NCBI GenBank assembly: GCA_017441825.1
Contig: JAFRVD010000048.1
Location: 1 to 64,000, forward strand
From: Lachnospiraceae bacterium
GTDB taxonomy: Bacteria > Bacillota > Clostridia > Lachnospirales > Lachnospiraceae
Length of the DNA stretch: 64,000 nucleotides
Direction of reading: 5' to 3'
This document shows, in pieces, positions 1-7,183 of the stretch. Within the stretch, counting starts at the first letter, position 1. Each line of letters begins with the position of its first letter. The notes under the pieces are model-generated. The model was not told where the DNA came from. It made no database searches and worked only from the letters and a program-made list of their open reading frames with translations. The position numbers and the translations under genes were made by a program.

Positions 1-189
1 CGTGCGCCGTATTCCGGGAGGCTCGACTGGGACAGCTTCATAGAAGGGCTCAGGGACATCGGCTTTGACCGGACGCTGTCTTTCGAAACGTTTGCCGCGT
101 GCAGCAAGGTCGACCCCGAGCTGATCCCGGAAACGCTTCGGTTTATTTCCGCCTGCGGGCGGATGTTCGCGCGGCGGGCAGAGGCGTAA
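1..189 (+). CDS. C-terminal end of a sugar phosphate isomerase/epimerase-like TIM-barrel protein (partial)
   Basis: The reading frame is open from base 1 to a TAA at 187-189, giving the last 62 residues of a protein whose start lies outside the window. The segment DWDSFIEGLRDIGF followed by LSFET is the usual last strand and helix of AP-endonuclease-2/xylose-isomerase-like TIM barrels, where the Glu of the final strand is a metal ligand. These proteins isomerise or epimerise sugars or inositols in the cytoplasm. The next genes (flavin oxidoreductase, Gfo/Idh/MocA dehydrogenase, glycosidase) support a carbohydrate role. The family call is fair; the substrate cannot be read from this fragment. 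Confidence 0.65.
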   Translation, partial: RAPYSGRLDWDSFIEGLRDIGFDRTLSFETFAACSKVDPELIPETLRFISACGRMFARRAEA

Positions 190-223
190 TCTGCCTGTTC
201 CGTCAGTTTTTTTGGAGAAGAAG

Positions 224-1645
224 ATGAATATCTTAGTGTTGAACGGCAGTCCCAAAGGGGACAACAGCATCACGCTGCAGACGGTGCTGTATATTAAAAA
301 GCACTTTCCGGCGCACACGTATACCGTGCTGAACGCGGGCAGCAGGATCCGAAGCTATGAGAAGGACTTTACGGAGGCGGCTGCAGCTCTTCGGGAAGCG
401 GACCTGATCCTCTTCGCGTACCCCGTATACACGTTTCTGGTACCGTCCCAGCTGCACCGGTTTATTGAACTCATCAAAGAGAACGGAGTGGACGTGCGCG
501 GCAGATACGCGACGCAGATCACAACGTCCAAGCACTTCTATGACGTGACCGCGCACCGGTTCATTGAGGACAACTGCGAAGACCTCGGGCTTCGGGTGAT
601 CCGCGGGCTGTCCGCCGATATGGAGGACCTCCTCACTGAAAAGGGGCGGAAGGACGCACGGGAATTCATGAGTTATGTGGAGTACTGCGTCGAAAACGGC
701 CTTATGGAGCCCGTGCGGCAGACATTTACGGAGGCGAAGCGGGTACCGGTGAACGCGGCGCCTGCGGGTGAAGGAACGGATGACGGAAGTGGAGATGCGC
801 CTGTTGCGCTCAGGGATAAGCCGGGCGACGTGGTCATCGTCGCGGACCTCAAGCCCGGAGACACGCAGCTTGAAGGGATGATCAGCCGCTTTATGGCGGT
901 GTCCCCGCGGAAGACGCGGCTTGTCAATATTCAGGCGTTCCCGTTCGGCGGCGGCTGCATCAGCTGCTTCAACTGCGCGGCGGACGGCACCTGTATCTAT
1001 AAGGACGGGTTTGACAGATTCCTTAGGGAAAACATCCAGACCGCGGAAGCGATCGTCCTCGCGTTCTCCATCCGGGACCATTCGATGGGCTCGCGCTTCA
1101 AAATGTACGATGACCGCCAGTTCTGCAACGGACACCGTACGGTGACGATGGGGAAGGCGTTCGGGTATCTCGTGAGCGGGAACCTCGGCGAGGAAGAGAA
1201 CCTGCGCCTTGTGATCCGCGCGCGGGCGGAAGCCGGCGGTAATTTCCTCGCAGGGATCGCGACGGACGAAAAGGATACGGACGGGGAGATCGATGCGCTC
1301 GCGAAGCGTCTGGACTACGCCGTCCGGAAGCAGTACGTCCAGCCCGCGAACTTCTACGGCGTGGGCGGTATGAAGATCTTCCGCGACCTGATCTGGCAGA
1401 TGCAGGGCCTCATGAAGGCGGACCACAAATTTTATAAGGCGCACGGCCAGTACGATTTCCCGCAGAAGAAGCGCGGGCGGATGCTCGCGATGTACCTGGT
1501 TGGCGGCATGATGCAGAACGAAAAGATCAAAAAGAAGATGGGCGGAAAGATGACGGAAGGCATGCTGATGCCCTATAAAAAGGTACTGAAAAAAAAAATC
1601 TGTAAAGATATTTGTGTCCGAAGGCAGAACGGAGATACAGTATGA
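224..1645 (+). CDS. Two-domain flavodoxin-type NAD(P)H-dependent oxidoreductase
   Basis: 473 residues from the ATG at 224, which has GGAG seven bases upstream; a TTG at 212 in frame has no such site. Residues 1-165 look like an NADPH-dependent FMN reductase (ILVLNGSPKGDNS phosphate loop, then YPVYTFLVPSQL). After a linker of about 30 residues a second flavodoxin-like half begins (VVIVADL), carrying the cysteine cluster GCISCFNCAADGTC (C-x2-C-x2-C-x5-C), which in iron-sulfur flavoproteins holds a 4Fe-4S cluster. The tail is basic and helical. The stop overlaps the ATG of the dehydrogenase behind it (ATGA), so the two are translationally coupled. Single-domain proteins of both types are common; the tandem fusion is less usual. 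The electron donor and acceptor are unknown. Confidence 0.7.
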   Translation: MNILVLNGSPKGDNSITLQTVLYIKKHFPAHTYTVLNAGSRIRSYEKDFTEAAAALREADLILFAYPVYTFLVPSQLHRFIELIKENGVDVRGRYATQITTSKHFYDVTAHRFIEDNCEDLGLRVIRGLSADMEDLLTEKGRKDAREFMSYVEYCVENGLMEPVRQTFTEAKRVPVNAAPAGEGTDDGSGDAPVALRDKPGDVVIVADLKPGDTQLEGMISRFMAVSPRKTRLVNIQAFPFGGGCISCFNCAADGTCIYKDGFDRFLRENIQTAEAIVLAFSIRDHSMGSRFKMYDDRQFCNGHRTVTMGKAFGYLVSGNLGEEENLRLVIRARAEAGGNFLAGIATDEKDTDGEIDALAKRLDYAVRKQYVQPANFYGVGGMKIFRDLIWQMQGLMKADHKFYKAHGQYDFPQKKRGRMLAMYLVGGMMQNEKIKKKMGGKMTEGMLMPYKKVLKKKICKDICVRRQNGDTV

Positions 1646-2910
1646 AAGAGATCATGAAGACAGCCGTTGTCGGGATCGGGAGCCGTGGAAGCTCGCTGAT
1701 CCCGGACGCCATTCTCCCTGCGGGCGAGGAGTTCGGCGTGGAGATCGCGGCGGTCCTCGACGCTTACCGCGATCGGACGAAGCTCGGCGCGGATATCGTG
1801 GAAGAGCGGACAGGGAAACGGCCGAAGGAAGCGGCGTCCTATGAAGAGATTCTCAATGACCCGGACATCGACGCAGTCATTATTACGGCCGCGTGGGAGC
1901 CGCACATCGACCTTGCAGTCAAGGCAATGAAAGCCGGAAAATACGTGGCGTTCGAGGTGGGCGGCGCCTATTCCGTGGAGGATTGCTGGAGGCTGGTTCA
2001 CACCTTTGAGGAGACAGGCGTTCCCTGCATGCTCCTCGAAAACTGCTGCTATGACAGACGTGAGCTCATGACGCTCCGCATGGTACGGGAGGGCCTTTTC
2101 GGCGAGATCGTCCACGCAGGCGGAGGGTATTGCCATGACCTTCGGGAGGAGATCGCCTTTGGCCGCGAAAACCGGCACTACCGGCTCCGGAATTACATGA
2201 ACCGGAACTGCGAAAACTACCCGACGCATGAGCTCGGGCCCATCGCGAAGGTGTTCGACATCAATAACGGCAACCGGATGATGACGCTCACGTCCACAGC
2301 CTCCTCCGCGAAAGGGCTCCACGACTACGTGCTCAGGAAGAAGGGGACGGACGATCCGCTTGCAGACGTCGATTTCCTGCAGGGCGACGTGGTGACCACG
2401 GTGATCAAATGCGCGAAGGGCCAGACCATTACGCTTACCCTCGACACGACGCTTCCGAGGACGTATTCCCGCGGGTTTACCGTCCGCGGAACACGCGGCG
2501 CGTATTTCGGAGAGACGGACAGCGTCTTCCTGGACGGGACGCACAACGCGTTTGAGTTTAAGGGGAAGGCGCTCTGGGGGAACGCGGCGGAGTATGAAGA
2601 AGCTTATCAGCATCCGCTCTGGAAGGAATATGACCCGCGGGGCGGCCACGGCGGGATCGATTTCCTGGTGATATGCGCATTCTTCGAGGCGCTCACTGCG
2701 GGGACGCGGCCGCCCATCGACGTGTACGATGCGGCAGCATGGATGAGCATTACGGCGCTCTCAGAGATCTCGATCGCGCAGGGCGGCGCTCCTGTGGAGA
2801 TCCCGGACTTCACGCGCGGAAAGTGGTATATGAGAGGAGACATCGACGGAAGTCTCCGGTTCAATCTGGACCGGGCGGACGTGTTCGAGGGGTTTTATCA
2901 GAAGAAATAG
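1642..2910 (+). CDS. Gfo/Idh/MocA family oxidoreductase
   Basis: 422 residues. The start is the ATG at 1642, preceded by GGAGA and overlapping the stop of the flavin oxidoreductase; the upstream TTG extension lacks a ribosome site. The N-terminus has a Rossmann fold (TAVVGIGSRGSSL) and the family pattern EEILNDPDIDAVIITAAWEPH, followed by KAGKYVAFEVGGAYSVEDC in the place of the usual 'EKP' segment, and a C-terminal alpha/beta substrate domain. Enzymes of this family oxidise or reduce sugars, inositols and their derivatives with NAD(P). The usual lysine of 'EKP' is here Val-Gly, as also seen in GH109-like members, so the chemistry may differ from a simple dehydrogenase. It lies 18 bases before the GH9 glycosidase gene, in an apparent operon. 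Confidence 0.8.
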   Translation: MKEIMKTAVVGIGSRGSSLIPDAILPAGEEFGVEIAAVLDAYRDRTKLGADIVEERTGKRPKEAASYEEILNDPDIDAVIITAAWEPHIDLAVKAMKAGKYVAFEVGGAYSVEDCWRLVHTFEETGVPCMLLENCCYDRRELMTLRMVREGLFGEIVHAGGGYCHDLREEIAFGRENRHYRLRNYMNRNCENYPTHELGPIAKVFDINNGNRMMTLTSTASSAKGLHDYVLRKKGTDDPLADVDFLQGDVVTTVIKCAKGQTITLTLDTTLPRTYSRGFTVRGTRGAYFGETDSVFLDGTHNAFEFKGKALWGNAAEYEEAYQHPLWKEYDPRGGHGGIDFLVICAFFEALTAGTRPPIDVYDAAAWMSITALSEISIAQGGAPVEIPDFTRGKWYMRGDIDGSLRFNLDRADVFEGFYQKK

Positions 2911-2928
2911 GAAAGGAAGGAACTACTT

Positions 2929-5274
2929 ATGCACATTACCCGAAACACTCCTGAACCTGAACTTTCAGGCGTAAGCCTTGTGAGCCAGCGCATCCTTGCG
3001 CTCAGAATCAAGGAAGGCTGGATCGAAGGCGGGATCCAGGTCCCGTACGTCCCGGAAGAGGGCGAGACTCTCGAAACGGACCCGCGTGTGCCGGACCTCG
3101 TTTGGATCGTGAAGGACGGCGAACGCATCGGCATCAAGGTGCCGGACCCGCGCTTTGGCGACAAGCGGTTTCCGCTCGAGGAAGTCAAAGGCGACCTGCT
3201 GGACCTTGCACGCGCGGAGAGCCCGGAAAGCTATCTCGTGAACGGAAAGCACCCGGCGGAGGTCTTCCGGAAATCAAAACCCGACGACTACGCTGACCGG
3301 CGCGACTCGCTCTTCGGCGACCCGCTGGTACACCTGACGGACCGGAACGAATATCAGGACGGCCACAAACGCGAAACGTGCCTCCATGTGATCTACCTGG
3401 TCTGCGGCGATGAAATTACACCGGGTCAGACGGTCTCGCTGTCTTTCCCGAAGGGACTCTTTGATCAGGAGACCGCTGAATTTGTCTTTGAACCTGAAAA
3501 GTGCTTCTCGGAAGCGGTCCACGTTTCACAGGTCGGCTTCCGCCCGGACGATCCCGCAAAACGCGCGTACCTTTCGCAGTGGATGGGGCTTGGCGGCGGG
3601 ATCTCCTACGAGGGGATCGAAAAGTTCTTCCTGATCGATGAAGCCGGCAATGCTGTCTATGAAGGGGCGGTAAAGCTCCAGCATGACGACACGCCGGCGA
3701 TGGTCGGATCGGAGCCCGTTTCATGCAGCAGCGCTGTCTGGGAGATGGATTTCACGGATTTCAAGAAAGAAGGGACCTTCCGCGTGATGGTGCCGGAGCT
3801 CGGCTGTTCGTTCCCGTTCCCGGTCAGCCGGGAGGCGAGCTGGCTCCGCGGCTTCAAGGCCAGCATGAACGGCCTGTTCTGCCAGAGGAGCGGCATCGAA
3901 AACAAGGAGCCGTATACCCGGTTCCGCCGGCCGCGCTCGTATCATCCCGACGACGGAAAGAAGGTCTACCACAGCGAGTCGACCATCTTTGAGAGCGGCA
4001 ACGGCCTGAACGCCTACGGTACGGACAATGGCAACTTCGGGAATCTCGTGCGGAAGGGCACGGATATCGAAGTGGAGAACGCCTGGGGCGGCTACTTTGA
4101 CGCCTGCGACTGGGACCGGCGGATCCAGCATCTTAAGGCCACGCTAATGGGTGAAGAACTCTATCTCATGTTCCCGGCGTACTTTGACGCGCTCAGGCTG
4201 CCTGTGCCGGAGAGCGGAAACGGTATTCCGGACATCCTGAACGAGGGCATGTACAACCTGGATTTCTACCGGAGGCTGCAGATACCGGAGGGCGGCATCC
4301 GCGGCGGTGCGGAGCAGGAGGAACATCCGATCATTGGCCAGTGCGCCTGGCAGGACACCTGGAAGACCTACACCTACAAGCCTGACTTCTGGGCTTCCTG
4401 GTACTATGCCGCGTGCGCGGCACGTATGGCCTGTGCGCTTTCAGGGAGCAACTCTGCGCTCTCGGAAGTCTACGCGGGATCCGCGGTGCGCGCCTATGAC
4501 TGGGCGGAAGCGGATTACGCCGAACAGTACGCGAAGAACTGGCACCGGTGGACCAAAATGGCACGGACGCGACTTCTTTCGTACCGGGAGCTGGCTGCGG
4601 CAGACGTGTTCCGGCTGACCGGGCGGGAGGACTGCGACAGGCTCTACCATGAGATCCGGACGCCGATGAACTACGAGGCGGCCTTCATTTACGCGACCTT
4701 GCCGGAGGGCATGGGAGATGCGGCTCTGAAAGCGGAGTGCCGCGAATCGATCGTCGCGGCTGCGGACCGGGCCGTTGATTTTGCCAACAACACGCCGTAC
4801 CGGCTGACCACCGGCGACCCGCAGGCGACCCGTGTGGGCCCGTACTCGAGCTTCTATACGATCCCGCACAACGTGGAGCTTCTCCGTGCGCATTACCTGA
4901 CCGGAGAAGAGAAGTACCTGGCGGCGGCCATCGACGCCGCGCAGTTCGCGGCGGGGGCGAATCCGATCAACCTGTGCTATACGACGGGTATCGGCCCGCG
5001 CTGCCCGGAGAACGTCCTGCATCATGACAGCCGGATCACCGGACAGGAGGCGCCGGACGGCATCACGGTCTTCGGCCCCTGCGGCTGGAGCTTCCCGAAC
5101 GGGGAAATGATCCGCATGCTGCGGGAGGACAACATCTTCCCGGGCGCTTTCGCGTGGCCCGCGGCGGAGAGCTACCTGGACGTCTACCGATATCCCTGCC
5201 AGACCGAATATACGGTGCAGGAGTCCATCGGACCGAACGCCTATCAGTGGGGATATCTGGCGGCGAGGGCATAA
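2929..5274 (+). CDS. Glycoside hydrolase family 9 protein without signal peptide
   Basis: 781 residues with AGGAAGGAA before the start. Residues 1-190 form an uncharacterised beta-rich part. About 195-300 is a CelD-N Ig-like domain (VHVSQVGFRPDDPAKRAYLS). The rest is an (alpha/alpha)6 GH9 barrel: GGYFDACDWDRR at 387-398 holds the two catalytic-base aspartates (D391, D394), GANPINLCYTTGIG with LHHDSR is the conserved substrate segment, and E765 in TVQESIGPNAY fits the proton donor. The canonical motif is DAGD; here the glycine is cysteine. There is no signal peptide, so it probably acts in the cytoplasm on imported beta-linked oligosaccharides, in line with the neighbouring sugar oxidoreductases. 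GH9 includes endoglucanases and exo-glucosaminidases; I cannot tell which. Confidence 0.8.
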   Translation: MHITRNTPEPELSGVSLVSQRILALRIKEGWIEGGIQVPYVPEEGETLETDPRVPDLVWIVKDGERIGIKVPDPRFGDKRFPLEEVKGDLLDLARAESPESYLVNGKHPAEVFRKSKPDDYADRRDSLFGDPLVHLTDRNEYQDGHKRETCLHVIYLVCGDEITPGQTVSLSFPKGLFDQETAEFVFEPEKCFSEAVHVSQVGFRPDDPAKRAYLSQWMGLGGGISYEGIEKFFLIDEAGNAVYEGAVKLQHDDTPAMVGSEPVSCSSAVWEMDFTDFKKEGTFRVMVPELGCSFPFPVSREASWLRGFKASMNGLFCQRSGIENKEPYTRFRRPRSYHPDDGKKVYHSESTIFESGNGLNAYGTDNGNFGNLVRKGTDIEVENAWGGYFDACDWDRRIQHLKATLMGEELYLMFPAYFDALRLPVPESGNGIPDILNEGMYNLDFYRRLQIPEGGIRGGAEQEEHPIIGQCAWQDTWKTYTYKPDFWASWYYAACAARMACALSGSNSALSEVYAGSAVRAYDWAEADYAEQYAKNWHRWTKMARTRLLSYRELAAADVFRLTGREDCDRLYHEIRTPMNYEAAFIYATLPEGMGDAALKAECRESIVAAADRAVDFANNTPYRLTTGDPQATRVGPYSSFYTIPHNVELLRAHYLTGEEKYLAAAIDAAQFAAGANPINLCYTTGIGPRCPENVLHHDSRITGQEAPDGITVFGPCGWSFPNGEMIRMLREDNIFPGAFAWPAAESYLDVYRYPCQTEYTVQESIGPNAYQWGYLAARA

Positions 5275-5284
5275 GAAAGAAAAT

Positions 5285-5320
5285 GAAAGGCCTTCCCGAA
5301 GGAGGGCCTTTCTCAATTTT
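5285..5320. terminator. Bidirectional intrinsic terminator between GH9 and HTH-Uma2 genes
   Basis: A perfect 8-bp stem, GAAAGGCC at 5285-5292 with GGCCTTTC at 5305-5312, closes a 12-base loop that can pair further (TTCCCGAAGGA). It is followed by TCAATTTT on the plus strand and by a T-rich run on the minus strand. It sits between two convergent genes, so it can stop both transcripts. Confidence 0.8.
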
Positions 5321-5329
5321 GATCAGTTT

Positions 5330-6355
5330 TTATTCGTTCGATTCGCTCAATTCTTTCCTGAGCGCCTCAAAAGTTTCCTTAACAGGAGCGATCCTGCCGG
5401 CTTCAGCATCCTTTTCGGATTCTGAAAGGACATTTCTTAATTCATGTCTCATGCGGACTGAGCCGTTCTCCTGATTCTCACGATATTGCCGGTCTTTTTC
5501 GATCCATTGAACAATTCTTTGGAAATCGACGAAAAGCGCTCTGCCAAAGATTCTAAGCGGCTCGGGACGGGTCATATCGGAAAATGACGGCTCCTCAGGA
5601 AAACCATAAGGCCGGACGTCCAGAATTCCGTTGACGGGATCTATCATCCAGTATTCACGGACACCGGCTTTCTGATATTTTTCGGATTTCGTGTAAATAT
5701 CTTTTTTCTCTGTGGTAGGAGAGAGGACTTCCAATATAAAATCCGGCGCGCCGAATACGTCACGCCCTTCAAATTTCTCCGGGTCACAGACTACCAGGAC
5801 ATCAGGCTGGACCATGGTTTTGTCATCACGGTCCAGCTGAACACTTACAGGCGAAACCGCAGGCATGCAGGAGCCGTCATGATCATAGATAAAATTAGCG
5901 ATCTGACGGTATATTTCCCCTACGATCAGCTGATGCGTCCAGGAAGGAGCCTCCATATAGATCAGCTGCCCGTCGATCAACTCCGCGCGTTCTCCATGAG
6001 GGAGCCTGTAATAATCTTCAACCGTGAAAGGTCCGGGATTTGTGAGAGCGGAAGTACCGTAATTCCAGGCGGGTTCAGCAACCATCTGCGCGCGCATCGG
6101 GCGATAGTCATAATAATTCTCTGCTTTTTTCTCCTGTCCGCGATACCAGGGCAGATCGGTATTTTCCCGAAGGATCCGGACATCCAGCGAGTGGAACACA
6201 TCCTCAAGGGCAGCGAGAGTCGCATAGCGCGGATGTTTCGTTTCACCGGTGAATACTTTTTGCACCGTACTTAATGGAAGGCTGGTCATCTCAGCAATCA
6301 TGGCGTTGGTGAGACCGCGTTCTTTTTTCAGCTTTTTCATTTCATCAATCGTCAT
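5330..6355 (-). CDS. HTH (XRE-like) domain fused to a Uma2-family PD-(D/E)XK nuclease domain
   Basis: 341 residues; the start has AGGAGG eight bases upstream. Residues 1-58 form a small Cro/XRE-type helix-turn-helix (MIAEMTSLPLSTVQKVFTG). Residues about 105-290 match the Uma2/DUF820 family: YYRLPHGERAELIDGQL, then QPDVLVV with D185, FILEVLSP with E209, and the closing YQKAGVREYWMIDP. These are the PD-(D/E)XK core residues, all present. The last 50 residues are charged and helical. Uma2 proteins are mobile, often multicopy, and their role is not settled; predicted endonuclease activity is inference. The coding region is visibly richer in A+T than its neighbours, suggesting acquisition. The HTH end suggests that the protein binds DNA specifically, possibly its own promoter. 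Confidence 0.8.
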   Translation of the reverse strand: MTIDEMKKLKKERGLTNAMIAEMTSLPLSTVQKVFTGETKHPRYATLAALEDVFHSLDVRILRENTDLPWYRGQEKKAENYYDYRPMRAQMVAEPAWNYGTSALTNPGPFTVEDYYRLPHGERAELIDGQLIYMEAPSWTHQLIVGEIYRQIANFIYDHDGSCMPAVSPVSVQLDRDDKTMVQPDVLVVCDPEKFEGRDVFGAPDFILEVLSPTTEKKDIYTKSEKYQKAGVREYWMIDPVNGILDVRPYGFPEEPSFSDMTRPEPLRIFGRALFVDFQRIVQWIEKDRQYRENQENGSVRMRHELRNVLSESEKDAEAGRIAPVKETFEALRKELSESNE

Positions 6356-6392
6356 ATAATTCGCCCTCCTTGTAACATGTTTCTATGATATC

Positions 6393-6421
6393 ATTATAGT
6401 TGATTTCTTTCTGAAAGTCAA
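6393..6421 (-). promoter_or_regulatory. Sigma-A-type promoter of the HTH-Uma2 gene
   Basis: On the minus strand TTGACT (6421-6416) and TATAAT (6398-6393) are separated by 17 bases, close to consensus, about 40 bases before the gene. Two tandem repeats lie immediately upstream of the -35 box. Confidence 0.75.
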
Positions 6422-6426
6422 GCAAA

Positions 6427-6499
6427 ATACCCGTTAGATACCCGTTAATCCTATTTGAGGTATGTTTTTTGTTGGATTCAGTCCTGCAAAAACCCGTTA
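6427..6499. repeat. Tandem 'acccgtta' repeats, possible operator
   Basis: The decamer ATACCCGTTA occurs at 6427-6436 and again at 6438-6447, an 11-base step that puts both on one face of the helix. ACCCGTTA occurs a third time at 6492-6499. They lie between the Uma2 promoter and the ECF promoter of the divergent sigma gene, so they could control either. Binding by the HTH-Uma2 protein is a guess. Confidence 0.5.
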
Positions 6500-6528
6500 A
6501 AAACCCATTTCGAATCTTTGAAAATCCT

Positions 6529-6557
6529 TGAAACCAATCTCACCCTCTCTGCGACAT
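6529..6557 (+). promoter_or_regulatory. ECF-type promoter before the sigma factor gene
   Basis: TGAAAC at 6529-6534 and CGACAT at 6552-6557 are 17 bases apart. This matches the class recognised by Gram-positive ECF factors such as SigW, SigM and SigX (GAAC-like -35, CG(T/A)C-like -10). It lies about 60 bases before the sigma start, so the factor probably controls its own operon. Confidence 0.6.
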
Positions 6558-6619
6558 CATAGACAGAGGGGACCTTCTTGAATCCTGCCCAACGATCACA
6601 CAAAGAAAAGAGCTCACCT

Positions 6620-7183
6620 ATGGAAGACCGTACGATAATCGCCAAATTTGAAAACCGTGAAGAAGACGTGCTGGCAGAGTGCACGTCCAAATACGGCGCA
6701 TATCTTCGAAAGATCGCGATGAATATCTTAAGGAACCGGGAAGACGCGGAAGAGGTGTTGAACGACACGTGGCTTCAGGCCTGGAACGCGATTCCGCCGG
6801 AGAGACCCGCGAATCTCCTTGCGTTCCTCACCGTGATTGCCCGTGCGAACGCCATTGACCTGTACCGGAAAAAGCACTCTGAAAAGCGGAAGCACTTTTT
6901 TGAGGCCCAGCCGCTTTCAGAGCTTGCCGATATTATCCCGGATACCGGCGGAAGCACGGAAGAGAGTGCAGACCGGCTGCTTCTTCAGGAGACCATTAAC
7001 CGTTTCCTGAAGGATGAACAGAATGACGCGCGGGTCGTTTTCGTGATGCGGTATTTCTACATGGATTCGATCCTGGAGATCAGTGAAGCGACCGGTTTCT
7101 CTTTGGGAAAGGTCAAAACGCTGTTATTCCGCACACGAAAGAAACTGAAGCAGAGATTGACAGAGGAGGGCTACAGCATATGA
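6620..7183 (+). CDS. ECF-type RNA polymerase sigma factor
   Basis: 187 residues from the ATG at 6620; an upstream in-frame ATG at 6578 would add 14 unconserved residues and overlaps the presumed transcription start region. Region 2 is clear (YGAYLRKIAMNILRNREDAEEVLNDTWLQAWNAIPPERP, read in parts) with the ARANAIDLYRK segment, and region 4 is the C-terminal HTH (ILEISEATGFSLGKVKTLLFRTRKKLK). It directs RNA polymerase to an alternative promoter class. Its stop overlaps the start of the next gene (ATGA), the common arrangement of a sigma factor and its membrane-bound regulator. The operon continues with a lipoprotein and an ABC exporter, suggesting an envelope or antimicrobial-peptide response. 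Confidence 0.9.
   Translation: MEDRTIIAKFENREEDVLAECTSKYGAYLRKIAMNILRNREDAEEVLNDTWLQAWNAIPPERPANLLAFLTVIARANAIDLYRKKHSEKRKHFFEAQPLSELADIIPDTGGSTEESADRLLLQETINRFLKDEQNDARVVFVMRYFYMDSILEISEATGFSLGKVKTLLFRTRKKLKQRLTEEGYSI

Noticed and set aside
1573..2649. Open frame of 358 codons on the minus strand
   Set aside because: It mirrors the Gfo/Idh/MocA gene, whose motifs and start site are clear.
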